Shown here: positions 9,428 to 18,126 of the stretch, piece by piece
Layout of the letters: every line of letters begins with the position of its first letter
Numbering within the stretch: position 1 is the first letter of the stretch
NCBI RefSeq assembly: GCF_003335585.1
Contig: NZ_QBFD01000037.1
Span: 16,196 to 80,195, forward strand
Direction: 5' to 3'
Length of the DNA stretch: 64,000 bases
Origin: Sulfitobacter sp. DFL-14
GTDB lineage: Bacteria; Pseudomonadota; Alphaproteobacteria; Rhodobacterales; Rhodobacteraceae
Position numbers and translations under genes: made by a program
The notes under the pieces: generated by a model
Databases searched by the model: none
Told to the model about the DNA's origin: nothing
What the model saw: only the letters and a program-made list of their open reading frames with translations

Positions 9428-10082
9428 GAGGCAGGCTCCAATCGGGGTTGGCGCAGAGGTAATCGCCTATGGCCATAAGGGCAAGAGCAGCGCCCCGATT
9501 GGGCGCTCCGGGCGCGGGAATGGCCGGGTTGGCGGCCCTTGTTGTCCATGGATTGAACAAAGCTGCGCTTTGCCGCCGGGCGTCAGTTGCCAGGCAAAGC
9601 CGACTTTGCGTCACATCCCACCCCCGGCGCGCGGCGCTACGTCCGAAGGACGCGGCAGGAGCCAAGCGGTCAGTCGTGAGAAATGCAGCGAACGGAGGGA
9701 TTGAACTCAGAGCGACGCGAAGCGCAAGCCGGGTATCGCCCGACCTGGAGGGCGTGCAATCCTATGTGTGGCAAGAGGCGTCTCAGCGCGCAGGCCGGTC
9801 ATGACTTGGTAAAGGCCGCAAAATCGCCCTCCGGGGGGAGGTCGGGCGATGCCCGGCCTGCGCCGGGCGGGGCGTTTGGTGGGCAGGCACCACGCCAAAG
9901 GCACGGCAACTCCGTCTGCTCACCTGACCCCGATTCGCCCTGCGTCGAAGGTCCGCTCTTTATCGGAAATACGTGGCAGTTGGGCCAGGATTACCGGCAC
10001 GGCCTCCTGACAGGATTCAGAATTTTCGCCAGCAAGAGCCGGCATTGCGCGGCATGCGACACCCGGGGGCACATGGCAAATG
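9428..10082. other. gene-free stretch with small hairpins
   Basis: About 650 bases between pmbA and the DUF2125 terminator with no convincing gene. It carries short perfect hairpins: CAAAGC/GCTTTG (9558-9572), GCAAAG/CTTTGC (9594-9609), CGTCC/GGACG (9640-9652), and GC-rich stems near 9830-9880 (including GCCCGG/CCGGGC). Open frames through it are Arg/Ser/Gly-rich and look like translated non-coding DNA. The pmbA promoter must lie near its left end. I recognise no tRNA, SRP RNA, RNase P or 6S signature. Confidence 0.6.
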
Positions 10083-10112
10083 AAAAGAGGCGCGGACAGC
10101 GCCGCGCCTCTT
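10083..10112 (-). terminator. Rho-independent terminator of the DUF2125 gene
   Basis: An 11-bp perfect stem (AAGAGGCGCGG with CCGCGCCTCTT, 10085-10095 and 10102-10112, loop ACAGCG) lies 22 bases after the stop of the minus-strand gene and is followed on that strand by TTTTC. Confidence 0.85.
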
Positions 10113-10133
10113 GGTTCATGTGATGCGCGCAGC

Positions 10134-11660
10134 TTACTTGATACGCTGCCCATTGGCCAAGACCTGGCCATCTTCGGTGAATTCGATCTTCGAGCTCAGG
10201 GTATCCGGTTCGGTGCCGGGCACTGCGAAGAGGCCCATCATCATCCGCGCGCCCATCGCCTGTTCTTCCGGCAGCATGCCCATCCCGACCAGCTTGTCCA
10301 AAAGGCCGTTGCCGCCGACAAGCGACAGGTCAACAGCGCCCACAGGCTTCGGCATGCCGGGGAATGTGGTCTGATCCGTGTTGTCGAAGGTCACGTCGCC
10401 CTGACCTTCGAGACGCGCACCGGCGGCATCCACCACCAGCGTGTTCACCGTCAGCGCGTTGACCTCGCCCGGAGGGCCCGCAAGGTTTGCCGCGGCTTCC
10501 GGGTCCATGTAGTTGACCAGCAGTTTGGCCTGACCGCTCAGATCCAGTTCGATCGTTGCCGGGTCACGCGGCAATTGGCCGGTGGGGTCGAAGATGCCCC
10601 AGATCATGTCGGACATGACGAAATCGCCCAGCGTGATCCCAAAGGCAAAATCCTGCGGGTCGTCGGATTTGACCACGGGCGCTTGCAGCTTGAAACCGGA
10701 ACGCGCCATGCTCAGGTCGATCGGGAACGGCAGATCGGCCACCTTGATGTTCATCTTGGTGTCTTTCTGCGACCCGGCATAGGCAATGCCGCCCGGACCC
10801 ATTTCAACGCTGAGATCGCCGCCCTGCGAGGATGTGGTGGCGGCGAAATCGCCTTCGGTTTCATCCTGGAAATTGATGTCGGTGTTGCCGGTGCCATAGG
10901 TGATGGAGCCCGACATATCAAAGCCCGCCGCGATCATTGCCGCCATATCTGCCGCATTCAGGTTGTCGAGCGGGATCAGCCCACCCCCCTCAAGGGTCAG
11001 TTCGGACATGCTGCCGACCATGGCAAGCTGGCCGGTCTGTTCGGGGTTGTGCACAAACAGGTCATAGCTGACGCTGCCGATCTGGCCGGTCTGCTCATAG
11101 CTGCGCATGTCGCCGATGGCCATTGTTGTCCGGCTGGTGAAGTCGGTCGCAACGACGTCGATCTTGGCGTTTTCTTCGCCATAGCTTTTGTCATCCACCA
11201 TCAGCTCGGTCAGCTTCAGGCCAATGGTGCCCGCATCATAGGCATAGGTCATCTTCTCGGGCGTCCCGCTGACCGTCATGCTGTGGTCGGACTGGGTGTA
11301 GTCCAGGTTCATGGTAAAGCCGGGGTCGGTATCGGTGCCGGTGGCGGAAATTGTCATGGGCAATGTGTCCGGCATCACGATTGCCACCGATCCATCGCCA
11401 TTCGCGATGAATTCGAAGGTGCCCATGGTCATGGTGACCGCACCGCCCTCATCGGGCATCGGCATGTCCAGGGTCAGATCGCTGACAGTCAGGTTGCCAC
11501 CTGCCTCATTTTCAGAGGCGCTGATGCCGTAGCCCATCCCCTCCATATACTGGCGCCAGTCCCCCCAGACCTGTGACGGGGTCAGATCGGCCCAGGCGGC
11601 AGAAGACAACAGCATCGCGGGCAACGCGAGGCCAATGGAAGCGGAGTTCAGACGAAACAT
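10134..11660 (-). CDS. DUF2125 exported protein
   Basis: A 508-aa exported protein with a Sec signal peptide (cleavage predicted after SSAAWA, residue 24) followed by long beta-strand-rich sequence typical of DUF2125, with many Thr/Asp/Gly alternations and no cysteines in the mature part. It is probably periplasmic or cell-envelope associated; function unknown. It is monocistronic: a strong terminator follows, and its start faces the divergent SDR gene across a 149-bp spacer. Confidence 0.82.
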   Translation of the reverse strand: MFRLNSASIGLALPAMLLSSAAWADLTPSQVWGDWRQYMEGMGYGISASENEAGGNLTVSDLTLDMPMPDEGGAVTMTMGTFEFIANGDGSVAIVMPDTLPMTISATGTDTDPGFTMNLDYTQSDHSMTVSGTPEKMTYAYDAGTIGLKLTELMVDDKSYGEENAKIDVVATDFTSRTTMAIGDMRSYEQTGQIGSVSYDLFVHNPEQTGQLAMVGSMSELTLEGGGLIPLDNLNAADMAAMIAAGFDMSGSITYGTGNTDINFQDETEGDFAATTSSQGGDLSVEMGPGGIAYAGSQKDTKMNIKVADLPFPIDLSMARSGFKLQAPVVKSDDPQDFAFGITLGDFVMSDMIWGIFDPTGQLPRDPATIELDLSGQAKLLVNYMDPEAAANLAGPPGEVNALTVNTLVVDAAGARLEGQGDVTFDNTDQTTFPGMPKPVGAVDLSLVGGNGLLDKLVGMGMLPEEQAMGARMMMGLFAVPGTEPDTLSSKIEFTEDGQVLANGQRIK

Positions 11661-11809
11661 GGGAAAATCCTTATCGCAAATGTGGCCAGAGCCTCTGACA
11701 AAGGGCGCGAAGGGTCAAGTACCGTGCAGGGGTGGACCATCGCATTTCACAGCTTTACCACAGGGCAACGACCCTATGCAAAACATCCCCCGATCAAAGG
11801 AGCGATCCA

Positions 11810-12559
11810 ATGGATATGACCGGCAAGACAGTTATGATCACAGGTGCAAGCCGTGGCATCGGCGCCGAAACTGCGCGGGTTTTCGCTCAGGCAGGGGCAA
11901 ATGTCGTCTTGCTGGCGCGTTCTCAGGACGCGCTGAGCGATCTGGTAGGGGAAATCGGTGACAAGGCGATTGCGATTCCCTGCAACGTGGCGCGCTATGG
12001 TGAAATGTCTTCGGCGGTCGCCACCGCCCAAAGCGCATTCGGCAGTCTGGACGTGCTGATCAACAATGCCGGCGTGATCGAGCCGATTTCCCGTCTCGCC
12101 GACGCCGATCCTGCCGGTTGGGGTCAGGTGATCGACATCAACCTCAAGGGCGTGTTCAACGGCATCCATGCGGTGCTGCCTGCAATGCGCGAAGCGGGCG
12201 GCGGGTCGATCCTGACAATTTCTTCCGGTGCCGCCCATGGCGCGATCGAAGGCTGGAGCCACTATTGCGCCTCCAAGGCGGCGGTCAACATGCTGAACCG
12301 CTGCCTGGACAAGGAAGAGGCCGAGCATGGCATCCGCGCCATTGGCCTGTCGCCCGGCACTGTCGCCACCCAGATGCAGCGCGAGATCAAGGCCTCCGGC
12401 ATCAACCCGGTCAGCAAGCTGGCCTGGGAAGATCACATTCCCGCCGACTGGCCCGCACGCTGCCTGTTGTGGATGTGCAGCGCGGAGGCGGACCGATTCA
12501 AGGGGGACGAAATTTCCCTGCGTGACGAGGACATCCGCCGCGCCGTCGGCCTGATATGA
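11810..12559 (+). CDS. SDR-family oxidoreductase
   Basis: Short-chain dehydrogenase/reductase, 249 aa. It has the NAD(P) motif TGASRGIG near residues 10-17, NNAG, the catalytic Ser (ISSGAAHG) and the Y-x3-K pair (YCASK). AAAGGAG (11796-11802) 7 nt before ATG 11810 decides the start against longer in-frame options. The stop overlaps the following crotonase start (ATGA), so the two products probably act in one short acyl or carbonyl pathway; the substrate is unknown. Confidence 0.9.
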   Translation: MDMTGKTVMITGASRGIGAETARVFAQAGANVVLLARSQDALSDLVGEIGDKAIAIPCNVARYGEMSSAVATAQSAFGSLDVLINNAGVIEPISRLADADPAGWGQVIDINLKGVFNGIHAVLPAMREAGGGSILTISSGAAHGAIEGWSHYCASKAAVNMLNRCLDKEEAEHGIRAIGLSPGTVATQMQREIKASGINPVSKLAWEDHIPADWPARCLLWMCSAEADRFKGDEISLRDEDIRRAVGLI

Positions 12560-13170
12560 TCCTCTGCGACCGCGCAGACGGTATCTGGACCGTCACCATC
12601 AACCGCCCTGACAAGGCCAATTCGCTGACCCATGCCATGCTCAGCGAACTGGCAGAGGTGATGGAGGCGGCAACAGAGGCCAGGGCGGTGATCCTGACCG
12701 GCACGGGCCGCGTTTTCAGCGCCGGTGCCGATCTGGAGGCTGCCCGCGCGGGGCTGGCCACCTCCGATGTCTGGGAACGGCTGTCCGGGGCGGTTGCGGC
12801 CCTGCCGGGGCTGACCATCGCGGCGCTGAACGGCACTCTGGCGGGCGGTGCCATGGGCATGGCGCTGGCCTGCGACATCCGCATCGCTGTGCCGGAGGCC
12901 AGGTTTTTCTATCCGGTGATGAAGCTGGGGTTCCTGCCGCAGCCGTCCGACCCGCTTCGCATGGCGGCCCTCATCGGGCCTGCGCGCACCAAGCTGATCC
13001 TGATGGGCGGGCAAAAGATCACGGCAGAAGAAGCATTGTCCTTTGGCCTGATCGACCGGATCGTCGCGCCTGAGGAACTGCTGGAACATGCCCGCGCCCT
13101 GACCGCCGACACGGTTGCTGCCAAGCCCGAGATCGCAGCCGGAATCAAGCGGATGTGCCGCTCAGGCTAA
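12556..13170 (+). CDS. crotonase-fold protein lacking both canonical glutamates
   Basis: Enoyl-CoA hydratase/isomerase superfamily member, only 204 aa (typical 255-260), missing the usual C-terminal helices that support trimer contacts. The crotonase core is clear: NRPDKANSL, the oxyanion-hole segment FSAGADL, and AGGAMGMALACD. Gapless alignment to the classical rat hydratase puts Gly at the E144 position (GGAMGMALACD) and Val at the E164 position (YPVMKLG). It is therefore unlikely to be a standard hydratase. It overlaps the SDR stop by four bases. Confidence 0.85.
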   Translation: MILCDRADGIWTVTINRPDKANSLTHAMLSELAEVMEAATEARAVILTGTGRVFSAGADLEAARAGLATSDVWERLSGAVAALPGLTIAALNGTLAGGAMGMALACDIRIAVPEARFFYPVMKLGFLPQPSDPLRMAALIGPARTKLILMGGQKITAEEALSFGLIDRIVAPEELLEHARALTADTVAAKPEIAAGIKRMCRSG

Positions 13171-13311
13171 GGACCCCTTTGCTGCACGCCGCTGCATCCG
13201 GACGGACCAATCCGGATGCGGCGGGTTCTGGCCCTTTGCAATATCCTTGATCCTTTTCCGCCGTCCGGGCATGAGGATGGCGTATTTGCTTTTTGTTACA
13301 AGGGTCCGGTG

Positions 13312-14643
13312 ATGGAGTTCGACCTTTCTGCGCAACCTGAAATCGTGCAGCAGACCTATGGCTATGCGGTGCAGGGCTGGGAGTTGGCGCTCAGCTGGTT
13401 GTTGAGCCCGGCGGCCTGGTCCCAATTCGCACTGCTTGTGGTCGCATGGCTGCTTGCGGTGCTGATCTCGACGCGGATGAAACCTGCGTTGCAGCGGCTG
13501 ATAGAACCCGGCGACAGTGCCGGTGTCTTTGCCACGCCGCGCCGGTTTGTCCTGCGCTTTCTGCCGTTGCTTTCACCGCTGCTGGCCTATGCCCTGACGG
13601 GCATCGGGGAAAGCATCGTCAGGTCCCTGTTCGATTCCGGCGCCGTCATCGCCTTTGGCAAGCGGGTGTTCCTCTTCCTGGCCGCGCGGGCGCTGGTCCG
13701 CGACATGATCACCGATCCGCTGCTCAAGACCATGGGCCGCTTTATCCTGCTTCCGATCATGGCGATTTATGCCGTGGGCCTGCTGGATGTCGTGAACACG
13801 GCGCTGACCGAAACCATCGTGGGCGTCGGCAACATCCGCTTTTCGCTGATCACCGTCGTGCGCGGGGTCATCGCCGGGACCTTCCTGTTCTGGCTGGGGC
13901 AATGGTCGAACACCCAGACCACGCAGATCATCGCCCAGAAAGAGGAGATGCGCCCATCGATCCGGCAATTGCTGATCAAGACGGTCGAATTCACCATCTT
14001 TGCCGTGGCCTTCCTGCTGCTGATGAACATCATGGGCATCAATCTGGGGGCCCTTGCCGTTCTGGGCGGCGCCATCGGTGTGGGGCTGGGGTTCGGCCTG
14101 CAAAAGATCGCGTCGAATTTCATTTCGGGCGTGATCCTGCTGGTCGAGGGGCAGGCGACTGTCGGTGATTTCGTGGAACTCGACGGCGGCGAAGCGGGCA
14201 CAATCGTCAAGATGATGGCCCGGGCCACCATTCTGGAAACCTTCGATGGCCGCTGGATCGTGGTGCCGAACGAAGATTTCATCACCACCCGTGTGGCGAA
14301 TTACTCCGATTCCGGGTCGGCCAACCGATACGAGGCGGCATTCTCTGTCAGCTATGACACCGACATCAACAAGGTGCCGGCCCTTGTGGAGGCCGCAGTG
14401 GCCACGCATCCGGAGGTGCTGGATGAACCCTATCCGCCCGATTGCGAGCTGCGCGGGTTCGGTGACAGCGGTGTGGATTTCGCGGTGGAGTTCTGGGTCA
14501 ACGGACTGGACGACGGGCCGAACAAATACACCTCCGACGTCCTGTTCCTGATCTGGAACGCGCTCAAGGACGCGAAGATCGAGATTCCCTATCCCCAGCG
14601 CGTGGTCGAGATCAAAGGCGGTTTGCCCAAGGCAGGGGCATGA
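13312..14643 (+). CDS. MscS-family mechanosensitive channel
   Basis: Inner-membrane small-conductance mechanosensitive channel homologue, 443 aa. Several N-terminal hydrophobic segments lead to the pore helix, with GALAVLGGAIGVGLGFGLQK and the beta domain starting FISGVILLVEG...VGDFVEL; the C-terminal cytoplasmic cage region follows. ATG 13312 with AAGGG upstream is preferred to the ATG at 13216, whose extension is not hydrophobic or family-like. Likely protects against hypo-osmotic shock. It overlaps the next gene by four bases. Confidence 0.92.
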   Translation: MEFDLSAQPEIVQQTYGYAVQGWELALSWLLSPAAWSQFALLVVAWLLAVLISTRMKPALQRLIEPGDSAGVFATPRRFVLRFLPLLSPLLAYALTGIGESIVRSLFDSGAVIAFGKRVFLFLAARALVRDMITDPLLKTMGRFILLPIMAIYAVGLLDVVNTALTETIVGVGNIRFSLITVVRGVIAGTFLFWLGQWSNTQTTQIIAQKEEMRPSIRQLLIKTVEFTIFAVAFLLLMNIMGINLGALAVLGGAIGVGLGFGLQKIASNFISGVILLVEGQATVGDFVELDGGEAGTIVKMMARATILETFDGRWIVVPNEDFITTRVANYSDSGSANRYEAAFSVSYDTDINKVPALVEAAVATHPEVLDEPYPPDCELRGFGDSGVDFAVEFWVNGLDDGPNKYTSDVLFLIWNALKDAKIEIPYPQRVVEIKGGLPKAGA

Positions 14644-15818
14644 GCCGCGCTGTGGTGATCGGGGCAGGCCCTGCTGGTCTGATGGCAGCAGAGATGCTGG
14701 GACGCGCCGGTCTTGAGGTCATGCTCTGCGATGCCAAGCCATCGGTGGGCCGCAAGTTCCTGATGGCCGGCAAATCCGGCCTGAACCTGACAAAGGACGA
14801 GCCGCACACACCCTTCATGGAAGCCTATGCCGAGGCACGAGCGCCGTTGTCCCCGATCATCGCGGCATTCGACGCCAGCGCCGTGCAGGCATGGGCGCGC
14901 GGGCTGGGCCAGGAGGTGTTTTCCGGATCGACAGGCCGGGTCTTTCCAACGGCGATGAAGGCCTCGCCATTGCTCAGAGCCTGGCTGGAACGCCTCGCCG
15001 GGCTTGGCGTGCAGACCCGCACCCGGTGGCACTGGCAGGGCTGGCAGGGCGAGGCACTGGCATTCGACACGCCCGGGGGCGTCGAGACACTGCAGGCGGA
15101 TGTGACCGTGTTGGCCCTTGGGGGCGCAAGCTGGCCCCGGCTGGGCGCGACCGGCGCATGGGCCGACATATTGTATGCCCGTGGTGTCGATCTGGCGGGT
15201 TTTGCCCCTGCCAACGCCGGGGTGGCGGTGGATTGGTCTGACCATATGGTCAAACACTTTGGCGCGCCACTCAAAGGCGGTGCATGGTCCGCCGGCCCCT
15301 ACCAGTCGCGGGGCGAGGCGAGCCTGTCGGCGCGCGGGCTGGAGGGCGGCGGCATCTATTCGGTCTCTCGCGGGGTCCGTGAAGGGCATGATCTGTTGCT
15401 TGACCTGTTGCCGGATCTCTCCGTGCCGGAGATCACGACGCGCCTGGCAAAGCCGCGCGGCAAGGCCAGCCTGGCCAACCATCTGCGGAAGGTGTTGAAG
15501 CTGAGTTCGGCGCAGATCGCGCTGATACAGGAAATGGCGCGGCCTCTGCCCGATGGCCTGCGGGCCACGGCGCGGGTGTTGAAGGCGCTACCGATAAGCC
15601 ACGCCGTGCTGCGCCCCATGGCGGAGGCAATCTCGACCGCCGGGGGCGTCCGCTTTGGCGCGCTGGATGACAATCTGATGCTCCGCGCGGTGCCGGGTGT
15701 CTTCGTGGCCGGGGAAATGCTGGATTGGGAAGCGCCAACAGGGGGCTATCTGATCAATGCCTGCCTCGCGACTGGGCGCTGGGCCGGGCAGCAAGCCGCA
15801 ACCTGGGCCGGGGCCTGA
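14640..15818 (+). CDS. NAD(P)/FAD-dependent oxidoreductase (TIGR03862/HI0933-like flavoprotein)
   Basis: A 392-aa flavoprotein of the HI0933/YhiN-like group. N-terminal dinucleotide-binding motif GAGPAGLMAAEM (8-19), the family motif VGRKFLMAGKSGLNLT (36-51), and C-terminal FAD contacts GVFVAGEMLDWEAPTGGY. Physiological substrate is unknown for this branch. It starts within the MscS stop (ATGA), so it is translationally coupled to the channel gene. A long perfect hairpin follows at 15922. Confidence 0.85.
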   Translation: MSRAVVIGAGPAGLMAAEMLGRAGLEVMLCDAKPSVGRKFLMAGKSGLNLTKDEPHTPFMEAYAEARAPLSPIIAAFDASAVQAWARGLGQEVFSGSTGRVFPTAMKASPLLRAWLERLAGLGVQTRTRWHWQGWQGEALAFDTPGGVETLQADVTVLALGGASWPRLGATGAWADILYARGVDLAGFAPANAGVAVDWSDHMVKHFGAPLKGGAWSAGPYQSRGEASLSARGLEGGGIYSVSRGVREGHDLLLDLLPDLSVPEITTRLAKPRGKASLANHLRKVLKLSSAQIALIQEMARPLPDGLRATARVLKALPISHAVLRPMAEAISTAGGVRFGALDDNLMLRAVPGVFVAGEMLDWEAPTGGYLINACLATGRWAGQQAATWAGA

Positions 15819-15921
15819 TCCGCGGGTTCCAGCCACCCGACAACAGGTTCTTCCGGTTATCGAGCCGCTTTTCCGCAACGGGATGGAACGCCTTTGCGAT
15901 GGAACAGGTTTAACGTTCCGT

Positions 15922-15957
15922 AAATGAAGACATGTCATTTTTGACATGTCTTCATTT
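15922..15957. terminator. 16-bp perfect inverted repeat between convergent genes
   Basis: AAATGAAGACATGTCA (15922-15937), loop TTTT, then TGACATGTCTTCATTT (15942-15957). The AT-rich outer stem gives a U-rich tail on both strands, so it could terminate the flavoprotein transcript and the convergent gst transcript. Confidence 0.65.
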
Positions 15958-16004
15958 GCAGGTGTGAATGCCGTCGGTGTGAATACCGAAAGCGTGAATG
16001 CACC
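15958..16004. repeat. three imperfect 15-16 bp direct repeats
   Basis: Three successive units share the core GTGAATgCC/ACC: GGTGTGAATGCC, GGTGTGAATACC and GCGTGAATGCACC, with a period of 15-16 bases, directly beside the 15922 hairpin and before the gst stop. Purpose unknown. Confidence 0.5.
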
Positions 16005-16043
16005 TTGAGGGGCCGAAGCCTTCCGCATCCGAAACGCCAGGTC

Positions 16044-16637
16044 TTACCCCGCAACCTTTTCCTGCGCTGCCTTGAACGCGGGCCGGTCCCGCATCCGGGC
16101 GGCCCAGGCGCCCAGCTTGTCATTCAGACGCGGAAACTTGGCGCCGATCGACCAGTTCACGCAGTGACAGGCAAGGATATCCGCATGGGTCATCTGATGC
16201 CCCATCAGGAACGGCCCTTCCAGCCGCTCTGCCAGCAGGTCGGCCGAGCGCAACAGCTCCGCCTTCAGGCTGTCCTTGATCTCGGGCACCCGGCGGTCTT
16301 CGGGGAAAACGAAACTGTGTTTGGCGGCCGCCCAGAGAATCGCGTCGAATTCATCGACCAGCCAGAAGGTCATCGCATCCTGCCGCGCCCGGGCAGGGGT
16401 GCCTGCCGGGGCCGTCAGCTTGCCATGTTTGTCGCCGAGGTAGGTCATGATCGCCACGGAATCGGTCAGTATCTCATCGCCGTCAACAAAGGCCGGGATC
16501 TTGCCCAGCGGATTGTATTTCAACGCTTCTTCGGACCGCGGCCCGGCATCCACCTGTTGGTAATCTTCGCCCAGTTCCTCCAGCATCCACATCACCCGGA
16601 AAGCGCGGGATCTGGTCGCGCCAATCACCTTGTACAT
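16044..16637 (-). CDS. glutathione S-transferase family protein
   Basis: A 197-aa cytosolic GST: thioredoxin-like N-terminal domain (about 1-75) with the cis-Pro segment GKIPAFVDGDEILTDSVAI, where the glutathione-binding Asp-Ser pair sits, then an all-helical C-terminal domain with the MTHADILACH stretch containing the conserved N-capping Asp. Likely detoxification or redox role; class and substrate not decidable. It starts 11 nt after the holA stop and is probably the last gene of the leuS-lptE-holA-gst run. Confidence 0.87.
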   Translation of the reverse strand: MYKVIGATRSRAFRVMWMLEELGEDYQQVDAGPRSEEALKYNPLGKIPAFVDGDEILTDSVAIMTYLGDKHGKLTAPAGTPARARQDAMTFWLVDEFDAILWAAAKHSFVFPEDRRVPEIKDSLKAELLRSADLLAERLEGPFLMGHQMTHADILACHCVNWSIGAKFPRLNDKLGAWAARMRDRPAFKAAQEKVAG

Positions 16638-16648
16638 CGTTGTTCCTT

Positions 16649-17647
16649 TCAGCGTTGAGCGCCCAGCATCGCGAGGCGGATAAAGGCGCGTTCGACCAGT
16701 GCCAGCGCTGGCGCGGTCTGCGCTGCCGACCGCAGGGTCAGATCGGTATCGGTCAGGACCGTCAGCGCGGTTTCCAGCTTTGCCGCGCCCCAGGCCTTGG
16801 CCTGCCGCATGGCGCGATCCCGGTCGCGCACCCCATAGACGGGCGCGCCGGGGGATGCCGCAATGCGGTAAAGCGTGCGGAAATGGCGGATCGCCATGAT
16901 GGTCAGCGTCACCGGGTTCACGCCCTGTCCCTGCAACTTGTTCATCACCGGCCCGATGTCGCCCGCGCGGGCCTCGGCCACCACGTGCAGGATGTCATCC
17001 ACATCCGCCTCGGTCGATGTCGGCGCGCAGGCGGCAACATCCTGCCCGGTCAGGGCGGCCGGGTCATTCAGCTTGTAAAGCGACAGCTTTTCCAGTGTCT
17101 GCCGGAAATCGCCGGGATCAAGCGTGCGGGCCAGTTCGCTCAGCGCGCCCATGGCATCGGGTTCGGGGCGCAGACCGGCCTCTGCCAGCAGCCGCTCGAT
17201 CTCCGCCCGGTCTGGCGGGCTGTCATAGATCGCCACCGCATAGGCATTCGGGTGGCTCTCAAAGGCTTTGCGCACCTTCGAGGTCTTCTTCAGGTCGCCC
17301 CCTGACACGACAATCTGCGCATCGCCGGGTTGCCAGTCTCCCAGCGCATCCAGCAGCGGCTTGGCGATATTGTCGTTGGCATCCTCGACAAAAGCCGCAC
17401 GCGGCCCGGGAAAGAACCCCACCGCCTTGATCGCATCCAGCAACATCGCGGGATCGCGGCGCAGCTCGGCTGCAGGGATGCGCGTCAGGCGCATTTCCTC
17501 TTCCGCATCGGGACCCAGCAGGGATTTCAGGAATTCCTGCCGTTTCAGCGCGACACGCATCGCATCGCTGCCAAAGATCAGCAGGCCGGTCTTGCCCGCG
17601 TCCGGCTTGGCGAAATAGCTGTTGGCCTCGCGCGGGGACAGTTTCAT
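16649..17647 (-). CDS. holA: DNA polymerase III subunit delta
   Basis: Clamp-loader delta subunit, 332 aa. The AAA+-like fold without a P-loop is recognisable from KTGLLIFGSDAMRV, AELRRDPAMLLDAI, and the helical collar region LYKLNDPAALTGQDVAACAPTS. It opens the beta clamp in the replisome. The start overlaps the lptE stop (ATGA). The leuS-lptE-holA order is a widespread bacterial arrangement and supports the call. Confidence 0.92.
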   Translation of the reverse strand: MKLSPREANSYFAKPDAGKTGLLIFGSDAMRVALKRQEFLKSLLGPDAEEEMRLTRIPAAELRRDPAMLLDAIKAVGFFPGPRAAFVEDANDNIAKPLLDALGDWQPGDAQIVVSGGDLKKTSKVRKAFESHPNAYAVAIYDSPPDRAEIERLLAEAGLRPEPDAMGALSELARTLDPGDFRQTLEKLSLYKLNDPAALTGQDVAACAPTSTEADVDDILHVVAEARAGDIGPVMNKLQGQGVNPVTLTIMAIRHFRTLYRIAASPGAPVYGVRDRDRAMRQAKAWGAAKLETALTVLTDTDLTLRSAAQTAPALALVERAFIRLAMLGAQR

Positions 17648-18126
17648 GCGGGGATCTGCGCGGCGTAAAGCCTTGCGATGATCTGCTCGGCCAGGATGCG
17701 CATCAGGCGTTCCTGTGCATCCTGTGCGCTGGCCAGCGTTGCAACGGTTGTGCCGGTGGCGGAATAGCCGGTGAAATTCTCGACAGTGCCGGAGGTCACG
17801 ACCTGACCTGTGGTCAGATCCCGCAGGGCGAAATCCACCGCACCCAGCAGGTTGAACCGGGTGATGTTGCCCGCCGAATCGATGGCCAGCCCCTCTTCGG
17901 TCGTGGCAATCTTGACCGCCAGCCCAAAGCTTGCGCCGCTGGTACGGCCCAGCCGTTCCTCGATCTCTCGGGTCAGCAGATAGCCGTTGCGGTCATCCGG
18001 CTCATCCACCAGCACGCGGTTGCGCAAGGCGCTGCCGCTGCCGCCGGGCCCATAGACCGGCTCGAACCCGCAGGCGGCCAGCGCCAGCGGGGCAAACAAA
18101 ACGGTACGGCGGTCAAGCAACGACAT
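17644..18126 (-). CDS. lptE: LPS-assembly lipoprotein LptE
   Basis: Outer-membrane lipoprotein of 160 aa expected to plug the LptD barrel for LPS insertion. The lipobox LAAC places the lipidated cysteine at C19 after [12 protein letters not shown]; the mature start GFEPVYGPG is typical of LptE. Later residues fit the alpha/beta LptE fold. It overlaps the leuS stop by 14 nt and the holA start by four. LptD is not in the window. Confidence 0.88.
   Translation of the reverse strand: MSLLDRRTVLFAPLALAACGFEPVYGPGGSGSALRNRVLVDEPDDRNGYLLTREIEERLGRTSGASFGLAVKIATTEEGLAIDSAGNITRFNLLGAVDFALRDLTTGQVVTSGTVENFTGYSATGTTVATLASAQDAQERLMRILAEQIIARLYAAQIPA

Noticed and set aside
9683..10123. 146-codon frame in the gene-free region before the DUF2125 gene
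   Set aside because: Arg/Ser/Gly-rich with no domain or RBS and runs through the DUF2125 terminator.
15588..16028. 146-codon minus-strand frame over the flavoprotein 3' end and hairpin
   Set aside because: Overlaps a real gene antisense and crosses the 16-bp hairpin and repeats.
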